34,082 nt of DNA from Butyrivibrio sp. (GTDB lineage Bacteria; Bacillota; Clostridia; Lachnospirales; Lachnospiraceae), in contig NZ_JAGBLU010000021.1 in assembly GCF_017635265.1 (NCBI RefSeq), positions 1 through 34,082 on the forward strand. Direction: 5' to 3'. The notes below the pieces were generated by a model. The model was not told the origin of the DNA, searched no databases, and worked only from the letters and a program-made list of their open reading frames with translations. Position 1 is the stretch's first letter; the number at the start of each line of letters is the position of its first letter. This document shows positions 1 through 7,151 of the stretch, piece after piece. Position numbers and translations under genes: made by a program.

Positions 1-119
1 ACTACAAAAGCTGCCTGATATCTAATTTGTCATTTTCAATGTGCTATAAATGAATTAGCTTTATTAAGGTTACCCAAAATGCAGGTAATGGCTAATTTCT
101 AACATTTTCAATTTACTCC

Positions 120-147
120 TTGACATTTCTTAGCTGGACTCTAATAA
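120..147 (+). promoter_or_regulatory. sigma-A-like promoter candidate
   Basis: A perfect -35 box TTGACA (120-125) is followed after 16 bp by TAATAA (142-147). No gene follows on this strand, so a transcript would cover the hairpins at 173-220 and could stop at the 380-419 hairpin. The -10 hexamer is itself one arm of an inverted repeat, so the match may be coincidental. Confidence 0.4.
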
Positions 148-172
148 CGCGGTTTATTATCTGACATAGTCC

Positions 173-220
173 GGTCGGATGCGGATACCGTAACCGACCC
201 AAATACGGTCGCTAACGGTA
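173..220 (+). other. mutually exclusive hairpins, unidentified RNA structure
   Basis: GGTCGG (173-178) can pair with CCGACC (194-199). Alternatively CGACC (195-199) pairs with GGTCG (207-211) inside an outer stem TACCGT (186-191) / ACGGTA (215-220). The two folds cannot coexist, which is the layout of a switching RNA. I compared it from memory with common riboswitch and ribozyme cores and recognised none. Strand is assumed from the promoter candidate at 120-147. Confidence 0.4.
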
Positions 221-379
221 ACCAGCTCCTCATAAAATAAGGCTTTATGTGAATTTGTGTTTGTTGTTCTATTACAACTATAACACAGAAAAAGATAATG
301 TCAAATATTATTTCGTTATTGTTATTTTCCGGCCTGCATCATTATTTTTCTATATATGTTCAGGAAAGATGTTCACAGC

Positions 380-419
380 AAAAAGACAGGGACTGTGATG
401 AGGGCAGTCCCTGTCTTTT
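380..419 (-). terminator. intrinsic terminator of the surface protein gene
   Basis: A 15-bp perfect stem (381-395 with 405-419) and a 9-nt loop lie 40 bp past the stop codon of the minus-strand surface protein gene. Read on the minus strand the stem ends in a run of five T. It is nearly symmetrical and could also stop a plus-strand transcript. The stem core GGGACTG/CAGTCCC is of the same general kind as the GGGGACGGTT palindrome at 25568-25615. Confidence 0.8.
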
Positions 420-460
420 GCAGAACTATATGAAAGTTTTAAAAGGGGTTCAATTAAATA

Positions 461-2683
461 TTATCTGAGAATAGCGCTCTTTGTTGTTTTTCTTATAACT
501 GTGATTGATGTAAATGCTGCAAGGAGAATGAGCATTATTCTTGCAGGTGTATTTGTTGTATCTTCAGTTGAAGCTCTTCTTGCGCCGAGTACTGCAGCTT
601 CATTATTTGTATCTCTTGTTGCTCCAAGGACAGCTGCTTCTTCGAAAGTAGCTGCTAATGGGGTAGGAGCTTCCGGAATTGTTATAGCTTCCGGAGTAAC
701 CGGTGTAGTTGTAACAGTATCATCAGTTGTTGTATCGTCTGTGTCTGCTGTGTCGTTGTCAGTAGCATCTTCGTCATTATTTACAGGCGTTGGAGATGCT
801 GGAACCGGTAAATCAGGGATAATCGGTGTAACTATAAGTTCAGGATCTGGAGCCGGTGTAATAATAGGTTCAGGATCGGAAATCGGTGTGACAATAGGTT
901 CCGGCGCTGGAGTTGGTGTAACTATCGGGTATATTACAGGAACTGGAGTAATTTCAGGTGTTACCTCGGGTTCAGGAGTAACTGTTGGTTCTGGATCAGG
1001 TGTAGGAGTAACTGTAGGTTCCGGATCAGGTGTAGGTACTACTTCGGGTTCTTCCAGAAGATCCATAAGACTAATGCGACTTAAATATGATCTTTTGCTG
1101 GGTGCTGTGAGCTTTTCAAGGATATTTGGGGTATAGTCAACAAGATTTAAAGTTGGTTCTACAGGTGTGTTATAGGTTTTGTAGACTCTAAGTGGCATCC
1201 ATGCGTAGTCATAAATCATATCTATATCAGTTATATCACTGGCATGGTTTGTCCCGTCTTTATAAGTCAAAGTATGGCTATCGCCACTATTCCATGACCA
1301 GGAAGATGTGACTGCGTTGTCCATTAGCACACTTCCTGCACTTATCCAGTATCCCATGCTGTGATTTTCATCGGTGTTCATATAAAAGCATGCATAACCG
1401 GGATTGGTAGTTTCAAGCTGGGCACCGGCTGAATTAAATGTAATAACGTCGTTTTCATCAATTTCGAAATCTTCAAAATAGTAGAGACCTATTTCTGAAA
1501 AGTTGTGCTCGATATGTATTTTTACAGCATTGCCGGATTTTTCAGAAGCTTCTTCAATAGTATAGGAGTTACCGATTGAAAATACTGCGTTCTCATCTGC
1601 ATTTTTTTCTACGGAAGTGTTTGCAGGATTGTTGTAATAAGTATTTATCGTGTTGTTGTACTGCTCTACAGAATCATATCCGGCTGCTTTGATTCTTTCT
1701 TCCATAGCAAGATCTTTTTCATACTGAACAAGATCTTTTTCATACTGTGCTTGAAGTTTTTCGTTTTCTTTTCGGATTTCCTCGACCTTTTCAAGTTCAG
1801 CCTGATTGTTGGCTTCTATTTCTTCATTTCTTTTTTCGGTATCAACTATAGCCTGCTCATATTCAGCATCAACTGCGCTGTTGTATTCATCAACCTGCTG
1901 ATTATAATTTTCAGCTTCTGAATTGTACTGGCGGATAATGTCGTTGTTTATTTCGCCTGTAGGCTCTTCAGGTTTTGTCGGTTGTACAGGACAGGAAGCA
2001 TTAGTACTATCATTAGAATTTTCTGCTGCATTTTCTAAACTTAGTGTATTTGTTTTTTCTCCGGCAGCTGTTGCATCATCTGAACTATTGACTGACTGTT
2101 CATCATCTGTTGTAGCATTTGTGTTATCACTTTCTTCTTCGGTGGAGTTTAAGTCATTCCGGCTATTTTCATTATCTGCATCACTTTCGTTTTGCTCATC
2201 AGACTTATTGGCTGAATTATCTTCAGTTTGCTCATCAGACTTATTGGCTTTATTAACTTCAGTTTGCTTATCAGACTCATTGGATGCATTAACTTCAGTT
2301 TGTTCATCAGATCCATTGTCTGAATTATTTTCGTTTGAATCTCCGGATTCATTATTTCCGGTGTTTACATCATTGTGGTCCTGCTTATTATTTTCTTTAT
2401 TATCATTCTGGTCATTCTGGTCTGCATTTTCGTTTCCGGTATCCTGATTTTCATTATCGTTGTTATTATCATTATTTTCGTTACTGCTACCAGTGTTGTT
2501 TTCGTTATTTACATCTGATTCATTGTTGTTTTCTTCAGATTCAGAAGCTTCGTTTTCCTGCTGATTGTCATTGGCGTAGGATGTAATTGGCATTCTCATT
2601 GTTCCGGAAAATGTAATTAATGTTGAAAGAAATACTAACATCCAGGTTCTGAATTTGTGGTTTCCTAAATTTTTTCTCATCAT
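461..2683 (-). CDS. large cell-surface protein with coiled coil, Pro-rich wall region and C-terminal membrane anchor
   Basis: This is probably an exported wall-spanning surface protein. It has an N-terminal signal peptide ending near SYAND, then about 200 residues rich in Asn, Asp, Glu and Ser with 12-residue repeats. A coiled-coil stretch follows that contains tandem QYEKDL units resembling the A-repeats of streptococcal antigen I/II, then a compact mixed domain ending near MPLRVYKTYN. Next come a Pro-rich spacer of PDPEPTVTP repeats and an Asp/Thr linker. The C-terminus holds two copies of AAVLGA(T/R)R, a hydrophobic segment (IMLILLAAFTSITVI) and a basic end, the layout of a sorting signal, but there is no LPXTG. 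I chose the ATG at 2683 because GAGGGTGA lies 8 bp upstream; an in-frame ATG at 2704 lacks a well-placed ribosome site. It is monocistronic, ended by the hairpin at 380-419. Its ligand is unknown. Confidence 0.85.
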   Translation of the reverse strand: MMRKNLGNHKFRTWMLVFLSTLITFSGTMRMPITSYANDNQQENEASESEENNNESDVNNENNTGSSNENNDNNNDNENQDTGNENADQNDQNDNKENNKQDHNDVNTGNNESGDSNENNSDNGSDEQTEVNASNESDKQTEVNKANKSDEQTEDNSANKSDEQNESDADNENSRNDLNSTEEESDNTNATTDDEQSVNSSDDATAAGEKTNTLSLENAAENSNDSTNASCPVQPTKPEEPTGEINNDIIRQYNSEAENYNQQVDEYNSAVDAEYEQAIVDTEKRNEEIEANNQAELEKVEEIRKENEKLQAQYEKDLVQYEKDLAMEERIKAAGYDSVEQYNNTINTYYNNPANTSVEKNADENAVFSIGNSYTIEEASEKSGNAVKIHIEHNFSEIGLYYFEDFEIDENDVITFNSAGAQLETTNPGYACFYMNTDENHSMGYWISAGSVLMDNAVTSSWSWNSGDSHTLTYKDGTNHASDITDIDMIYDYAWMPLRVYKTYNTPVEPTLNLVDYTPNILEKLTAPSKRSYLSRISLMDLLEEPEVVPTPDPEPTVTPTPDPEPTVTPEPEVTPEITPVPVIYPIVTPTPAPEPIVTPISDPEPIITPAPDPELIVTPIIPDLPVPASPTPVNNDEDATDNDTADTDDTTTDDTVTTTPVTPEAITIPEAPTPLAATFEEAAVLGATRDTNNEAAVLGARRASTEDTTNTPARIMLILLAAFTSITVIRKTTKSAILR
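785..1045. repeat. Pro-rich tandem coding repeat
   Basis: Degenerate units of about 30 bp encode (P)DPEPTVTPTP-like repeats in the surface protein. The copies at 970-1045 are nearly identical and the distal ones have diverged. Such repeats commonly span the cell wall and vary in copy number. Confidence 0.75.
2185..2328. repeat. four 36-bp tandem coding repeats
   Basis: Four consecutive 36-bp units (about 2185-2220, 2221-2256, 2257-2292, 2293-2328) encode 12-residue repeats with a SD(E/K)QTE core in the Asn/Asp-rich part of the surface protein. The copies differ by a few bases each. Confidence 0.85.
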
Positions 2684-2860
2684 AACATTCACCCTCACTT
2701 TCATTTTTGTTGCTTCGCCCTTTTGTTAGCTTCATAATAGCAACGGCACAATCATAGGAATAATCATAATTGCGCTCAAAAATGTAAGTTAACTGAATGT
2801 TTATGAGTGCTTTATTTTCTTTACTTTTTTGTTATTTTCTCCACATAAATTTTTAGAAAA

Positions 2861-3043
2861 TTAAGAAAATTTATTGTTGACTTTGTCATATATATAGCCT
2901 ATCGACTCTAATTTAGATACAATATCTTGTAGCTCACCTTTTGACAGATCCAGCCCTTCGGCAAGAGAATCCAGATTATCGTATTCGTCTCTAAGCTTCA
3001 TATTTATGTAGCTGAGCAGCATAACAGGGTCCTGTGGAATCAT
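2861..3043 (-). CDS. DUF4250 family small protein
   Basis: This 60-residue protein begins MIPQDPVMLLSYINMKLRDE, which matches my recollection of the DUF4250 family. That family consists of short cytoplasmic proteins of unknown function common in Clostridia. The rest is acidic and predicted helical and could form a small winged-helix-like fold (LDLSKGELQDIVSKLESIGY), but I cannot assign a function. A good ribosome site (AAAGGAG) lies just before the ATG. It stands alone between the surface protein gene and the envelope operon, divergent from the latter. Its length equals what I recall for the family, so it seems intact. Confidence 0.8.
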   Translation of the reverse strand: MIPQDPVMLLSYINMKLRDEYDNLDSLAEGLDLSKGELQDIVSKLESIGYIYDKVNNKFS

Positions 3044-3151
3044 TTTTTATCTCCTTTTCGAATAAACTTTTTGCTCTATAATATCACATTCCAACAATAT
3101 TTTTTCTTCACCCAATATATTGGTTAAAATTTTATAAATTACCACACTATA

Positions 3152-3181
3152 TTGAAACAGCAGAAAATAAGGGTGTATAAT
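3152..3181 (+). promoter_or_regulatory. promoter of the envelope polysaccharide operon
   Basis: TTGAAA (3152-3157) and a perfect TATAAT (3176-3181) are separated by 18 bp and sit 65 bp before the first gene. A 12-bp palindrome CCAATATATTGG (3112-3123) lies upstream and a 10-bp palindrome TGATATATCA (3187-3196) lies at the probable start point. Either could be an operator, though both are AT-rich. Confidence 0.7.
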
Positions 3182-3246
3182 TAGTTTGATATATCATATA
3201 TTTTTGTGCGGTCTTTCAAAAAAGCATTTCAAAGGTAGATACAAAA

Positions 3247-3972
3247 ATGCAGGCTTGTATTGATATTCATTGTCATGTAATGCCCGGAGTTGATGACGGC
3301 TCGCCGGATGCGGAAACGAGTCTGAAAATGCTACAGATGGCTGAAAAAGACGGAACTGTAGCTATGATACTTACGCCACATCATAAGCCTATGCATCATA
3401 ATGTAAGTCCTGATCATAATAAAGCATATACAGAGGGGCTTCTTAACAAGGCAAAATCTCTAGGCTTAAAAATAAAACTCTATTCCGGAAACGAAATATA
3501 CTACAGTGAAAAGATCCTTGAAGAACTTGAAAATGGGGAAATATGCACCCTGGCTGGATCAGACTACGTACTTGTTGAGTTTCATCCAACCAATCCCTAT
3601 AAAGCGATTCATAATGCCGTATATCAGATTTTGGGAGCCGGCTACATTCCCATAATTGCTCATATTGAAAGATACAGTGACATAGTTTCCCATCCATCAT
3701 ATGTTAAAGAACTGATAGATATGGGATGTTATATACAGGTAAATGCGTCGAGTGTCATGGGAAAATATGGATTTTTAATATCCCATTTTACAAAGAAACT
3801 GATAAAAAAGCGTCTGGTTCATTTTGTGGCATCTGATGCCCATGATACTAAAACAAGAGCACCGCTTTTGCAGGATTGCAGGAGTTATGTTGATAGAAAA
3901 ACAGATGCTGATTATGGAAGGAAGATATTTTTAGAAAACCCGTTAAGTGTTTTAAAAAATGAATTGATCTGA
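3247..3972 (+). CDS. cpsB: CpsB/YwqE-type PHP tyrosine-protein phosphatase
   Basis: This is a metal-dependent protein tyrosine phosphatase of the PHP superfamily that dephosphorylates the CpsD kinase tail and so tunes capsule or exopolysaccharide synthesis. The N-terminal metal motif DIHCHVMPGVDDG (H8, H10) is canonical. Other expected metal ligands are visible: E83 in SGNEIYY, the His in AHIERY, and SDAHDT near residue 200. Its length of 241 residues is close to the usual 240-255. It is the first gene of the operon, 28 bp before the chain-length gene, as in many Firmicute clusters. The ribosome site is modest (AAAGG). Family assignment is firm; the actual substrate is inferred from the kinase two genes downstream. 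Confidence 0.93.
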   Translation: MQACIDIHCHVMPGVDDGSPDAETSLKMLQMAEKDGTVAMILTPHHKPMHHNVSPDHNKAYTEGLLNKAKSLGLKIKLYSGNEIYYSEKILEELENGEICTLAGSDYVLVEFHPTNPYKAIHNAVYQILGAGYIPIIAHIERYSDIVSHPSYVKELIDMGCYIQVNASSVMGKYGFLISHFTKKLIKKRLVHFVASDAHDTKTRAPLLQDCRSYVDRKTDADYGRKIFLENPLSVLKNELI

Positions 3973-4000
3973 TACTTTACAAGCATCAAGGGAGATTAGT

Positions 4001-4738
4001 GTGAACAAAAGAGATGACATAATAGAAATTAATCTTGGGGAACTGTTTGCAATTCTTTTAGGGAGAGCCTTTTTGATAATAAGTGCCGGAGTCTTTTTTG
4101 CTTTGGCAGGACTTTTTATCAGTAAATTTGTGCTTCACCCGATTTATGAATCAACAACAAAAATTTACATTCTTAATAAGGAAGAGAATCAGACTGTTAC
4201 ATATTCTGACGTGCAGATATCTACGCAGCTCACTCAGGACTATGCTGAACTAATTAAGAGCAGATATGTTCTTGAGGAAGTTATTCAGAGATTGAATCTT
4301 GTGGAAATGGATTATAAGGATTTATCCGATGTTCTTAAAGTGGATACGCCATCTGATACCAGAATAGTTGCTATAACGGTCAGGGATGAAGATCCGCTTA
4401 TGGCCATGAAGATTGCCAACTGTATCCGTGAAGTTGCAAGTGAGCATATTACAAATGTTATGGATATTGACGCAATAAATGTTGCGGAAACAGCAAATGT
4501 TCCAACGGAGAAGGCCAGTCCCAGCGTTGGAAAATGGACTGTTTTTTCAGGATTTATCGGTGCAGTTATAATGGCGTTCTTTGTGATCCTGGGATATCTT
4601 TTGGATGACACAATAAAGAACAATGATGATGTTGAGAGATATTTGGGACTAAGTACACTGGCACTGGTTCCTTTGACAGTTGACGAACAGGATAAAAAGA
4701 AAGCAAAGAAGGCAAAGAATAAAGCTGGTAAGAAGTAA
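4001..4738 (+). CDS. cpsC: Wzz/CpsC-like chain-length and kinase-activating membrane protein
   Basis: This polysaccharide co-polymerase sets polymer chain length and activates the tyrosine kinase encoded next to it. It has an N-terminal membrane helix (about residues 20-46), an extracellular alpha/beta region with QTVTYSDVQISTQLTQDY, the pre-membrane Pro-rich motif VPTEKASPSVGK, and a second helix (about 178-202). The cytoplasmic tail is short and Lys-rich. The start is GTG at 4001 with GGGAGA upstream. At 245 residues it matches the YveK/CpsC class, in which the kinase is a separate protein. It lies 12 bp upstream of the kinase gene. Confidence 0.92.
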   Translation: MNKRDDIIEINLGELFAILLGRAFLIISAGVFFALAGLFISKFVLHPIYESTTKIYILNKEENQTVTYSDVQISTQLTQDYAELIKSRYVLEEVIQRLNLVEMDYKDLSDVLKVDTPSDTRIVAITVRDEDPLMAMKIANCIREVASEHITNVMDIDAINVAETANVPTEKASPSVGKWTVFSGFIGAVIMAFFVILGYLLDDTIKNNDDVERYLGLSTLALVPLTVDEQDKKKAKKAKNKAGKK

Positions 4739-4750
4739 AGTGGGGGAATT

Positions 4751-5578
4751 ATGCAGAACGCAAAGCTTCATTTTAGTCAGGCGGAAAATAATTATCAGAT
4801 AAAAGAAGCGTACAAGACCTTGCGAAGCAACATAGAATTCAGTGGTCAAAATGTCAGGATTATATCTGTGACAAGCTGTACGCCGGGCGAAGGAAAAACT
4901 ACGGTAGCTATGGCTCTTGCCAGAGCTTTTGCTGAAGCCGGAAAAAAGACAATTCTGGTAGATGCCGATATGAGAAAGTCTGTTCTTGTGGGAAGATACA
5001 GAACAGGTTCCGTGAGGCTTGGGTTAACCCATTGTCTTGTGGGTAGAGAAAGACTTTCGAGTGTTATTTGCGAAACGGATACACCTAATTTATATGTGGT
5101 ATTTAGTGGACCGGTTCCTCCCAATCCCAGTGAACTTTTGGGCGGAAGAATATTTGAAAAAGTTTTGGAGAACATGAAGCAGGTATTTGATTATGTAATA
5201 ATCGATACTCCGCCGCTTGGAAGTGTAATAGATGCGGCGGTTGTTTCCAAGCTGTGTGACGGGACAGTTATGGTCGTTGAAAGTAATGCCATCAGCTATA
5301 GATTTGCACAGAGAGTAAAAGATCAGCTTGATAAGGCCGGAGCTAAAATACTTGGAGTTGTTCTTAACAAAGTGGATATTTCCGGTAAAGGATATTATGG
5401 ACACTACGGCAATTACTATGGCAAATATTATGGTAAATATTACGGTAATTACTATGGTAAAGAGGCAGACAGTACTACGGGGGTAAATAGCAGACCCAGG
5501 GAAAAGGAGCCTTCACCTCCCGATGATGACCTTGACGAACTTAGCTATCTTGCGGAAGTTACCAGAAAAGACGGATGA
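4751..5578 (+). CDS. cpsD: CpsD/YwqD-type BY-kinase
   Basis: This is a cytoplasmic bacterial tyrosine kinase that autophosphorylates on a C-terminal Tyr cluster and acts with the Wzz-like partner. Walker A is TPGEGKTT (K49), Walker A' is ILVDADMRKS and Walker B is VIIDTPPLG. The tail at about residues 215-240 holds eleven Tyr in a near-tandem GNYYGKYYGK pattern, more regular than the few Tyr usual in the family. About 35 residues of charged tail follow, which is also longer than usual. The ribosome site GTGGGGG lies before the ATG. Its neighbours, the phosphatase and the activator, complete the standard phosphorylation module. Confidence 0.94.
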   Translation: MQNAKLHFSQAENNYQIKEAYKTLRSNIEFSGQNVRIISVTSCTPGEGKTTVAMALARAFAEAGKKTILVDADMRKSVLVGRYRTGSVRLGLTHCLVGRERLSSVICETDTPNLYVVFSGPVPPNPSELLGGRIFEKVLENMKQVFDYVIIDTPPLGSVIDAAVVSKLCDGTVMVVESNAISYRFAQRVKDQLDKAGAKILGVVLNKVDISGKGYYGHYGNYYGKYYGKYYGNYYGKEADSTTGVNSRPREKEPSPPDDDLDELSYLAEVTRKDG

Positions 5579-5604
5579 TCAATTAAAATTAATTGGAGGA
5601 GCAG

Positions 5605-6072
5605 GTGAAAGGGAATATTTTCGGTATATTTTTTACCATATTAAGTGGGGTTCTGGTAGTGCTTATAGTTCTGGCATATGGGAGAAGTGATAAGCTGCCG
5701 CCGGAATTTAGATTTACTGCGCTGAATCTTACCTATGGTTCCGAAACAACAGATAAGGATCTGCTTGCAGGAATAAATGCTTATGATTCAAAAGACGGAG
5801 ATCTTACTTCCAGGATTGTAGTTGAAAAAGTCGTACTTAACAGAGATCAGGAGACAGCGGTAGTTTATTATGCTGTGGCTGATTTCAGCGGAAATGTGAC
5901 AAAACAATCCAGAGTTTTTCCGGCAGATATCAAAGATATAGACAATAATGGCGATGCTGTGGATGTAATGGAGGATGGTCTTTTCCCTGATATGTTGATG
6001 GGAGAAACGCTTGAATCCGACCGGGACAATAGCGCAGATGCTTCGTCAAACGGAAATTCTTTGGAGGATTGA
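5605..6072 (+). CDS. membrane-anchored protein with Ig-like (DUF5011-like) domain
   Basis: This is a short bitopic protein of unknown role. A single N-terminal helix (IFFTILSGVLVVLIVLAYG) is followed by an extracellular beta domain with the sequence AYDSKDGDLTSRI and YYAVADFSGNVT. These are the DGD(L/I)T and (D)xxGN marks of bacterial Ig-like repeats such as DUF5011. The tail is acidic and Ser/Asn-rich. I chose GTG at 5605 because GGAGGA (5595-5600) precedes it at normal spacing; a TTG at 5593 would overlap that site. It lies between the kinase and the LCP gene in a tight operon, so it may bind or present the nascent polymer or wall. That role is inference only. Confidence 0.75.
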   Translation: MKGNIFGIFFTILSGVLVVLIVLAYGRSDKLPPEFRFTALNLTYGSETTDKDLLAGINAYDSKDGDLTSRIVVEKVVLNRDQETAVVYYAVADFSGNVTKQSRVFPADIKDIDNNGDAVDVMEDGLFPDMLMGETLESDRDNSADASSNGNSLED

Positions 6073-6088
6073 CAACAGGAGATAATAC

Positions 6089-7147
6089 ATGCGTGGAGCA
6101 GTAAAGGTCTTTCTCATAATCTGGGCTGTACTTATGACCATTACTACACTTGGTCTTGCCGGGTTTGAGGTAATGCGAATATTTGGAAAAACAAATCTTG
6201 ACTCTAAATCCGCAACATCAACGCCAATGATGGCTCAGACGGATACGGCAGTCTATGAAGATACTTCTGCCACATGGGAAGATGACTGGATCACATATGA
6301 CGGCAATGTTTATGACTATAACGATGATATAACAACTTTCCTGATTATGGGAATAGATAAAGATGATGATACGGTAGTAAAGGTTGCCGAGGGAACGGAT
6401 GGAGGCCAGGCAGATGCGTTGTTTTTGCTGGTCCTCGATCCTCATGATCAGTCAATCAAAATAATTGGTATTAATAGAAACTCCATGACAAATGTTGATG
6501 TTTATGATGAATTTGGCAGGTATCAGACCACAGTAATTGCTCAATTAGCCACACAGCATGGCTTTGGAGACGGTATGGAAGAAAGCTGTGGTTATCAGGT
6601 AAAGGCTGTTTCAAATATGTTTTATCAGCTTCCGATACATGGATATGCGGCTATTAACATGAGCGCTATTCCAATTATAAACGACCAGGTTGGAGGTGTG
6701 GATGTAACTGTTTTGGAGGATTTGACCAAGTGGGATAAAACACTAAAGAAAGGTGCGCAGGTCCATCTTGAGGGAGACAGTGCTTTTTACTATGTTAAAT
6801 CCAGAGATGTAAGTGTATTCGGGTCTAATGAAAACAGACTTGAGAGGCAGAGGCAGTACCTTGAAGGCTTTATTGAGGCAGCAAAAGAGACTACTAAAGA
6901 AAACAATAACGCAGCGGTTGAGCTGTTTAGTGCCATAAGCAGCAAGATGGTTACAAATATTACTGCGGATGAGATAAGCTATCTGGCTCCGCTTATCTCA
7001 AATTTTGAATTTGATTCAGAAGACATAATTACGATTAAAGGTGAAAATGTTAAGAACGGAAAGTTTGAAGAGTTCTATGTAGATGATGACGATCTTTACA
7101 AAACAATAATTGATGTTTTTTATGAAAAAGTTGATGCTGTGGACTAA
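6089..7147 (+). CDS. LytR-CpsA-Psr (LCP) family wall-polymer ligase
   Basis: LCP proteins transfer undecaprenyl-linked polysaccharide or teichoic acid onto peptidoglycan at the outer face of the membrane. Here an N-terminal helix (about residues 5-28) is followed by a linker and the LCP domain. Its landmarks are FLIMGIDKDD, GGQADALFLLVLD, IKIIGINRNSM, GGVDVTV, LEGDSAFYYVKSRD and NRLERQRQYL, which include the Asp and Arg residues that hold the lipid pyrophosphate. At 352 residues it is of usual length. It starts with ATG after CAGGAGA. It is 16 bp downstream of the Ig-like gene and 4 bp upstream of the sortase-like gene, so the three are probably cotranslated. Confidence 0.92.
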   Translation: MRGAVKVFLIIWAVLMTITTLGLAGFEVMRIFGKTNLDSKSATSTPMMAQTDTAVYEDTSATWEDDWITYDGNVYDYNDDITTFLIMGIDKDDDTVVKVAEGTDGGQADALFLLVLDPHDQSIKIIGINRNSMTNVDVYDEFGRYQTTVIAQLATQHGFGDGMEESCGYQVKAVSNMFYQLPIHGYAAINMSAIPIINDQVGGVDVTVLEDLTKWDKTLKKGAQVHLEGDSAFYYVKSRDVSVFGSNENRLERQRQYLEGFIEAAKETTKENNNAAVELFSAISSKMVTNITADEISYLAPLISNFEFDSEDIITIKGENVKNGKFEEFYVDDDDLYKTIIDVFYEKVDAVD

Positions 7148-7151
7148 ATAA

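Larger units (their letters stand above)
1..380. other. gene-free left edge with inverted repeats
   Basis: I see no convincing gene in this stretch. It holds several inverted repeats: ATTAGC (54-59) with GCTAAT (91-96) enclosing GTTACC (69-74) and GGTAAT (84-89); GGACT (136-140) with AGTCC (168-172) enclosing TAATAA (142-147) and TTATTA; and the two exclusive pairings at 173-220. From about 225 to 375 the sequence is AT-rich with no feature I can name. It lies downstream of the minus-strand surface protein gene, so it is not that gene's leader. It could encode a plus-strand small RNA ending at the 380-419 hairpin. Confidence 0.5.

Noticed and set aside
298-468. 56-codon plus-strand frame at the left edge
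   Set aside because: It runs through the terminator hairpin into the 3' end of the convergent gene and lacks a good ribosome site.
501-1136. Plus-strand open frame opposite the surface protein repeats
   Set aside because: It is the antisense of the Pro-rich repeat region; its Gly/Val/Ser-only composition and lack of a ribosome site mark it as a shadow.
1923-2447. Plus-strand open frame rich in Ser, Phe and Leu
   Set aside because: It is antisense to the Asn/Asp/Glu-rich region; low-complexity DNA keeps both strands open.
2704-2860. Possible riboswitch leader of the surface protein gene
   Set aside because: I could not match any riboswitch core on the minus strand and found no stable stem set.
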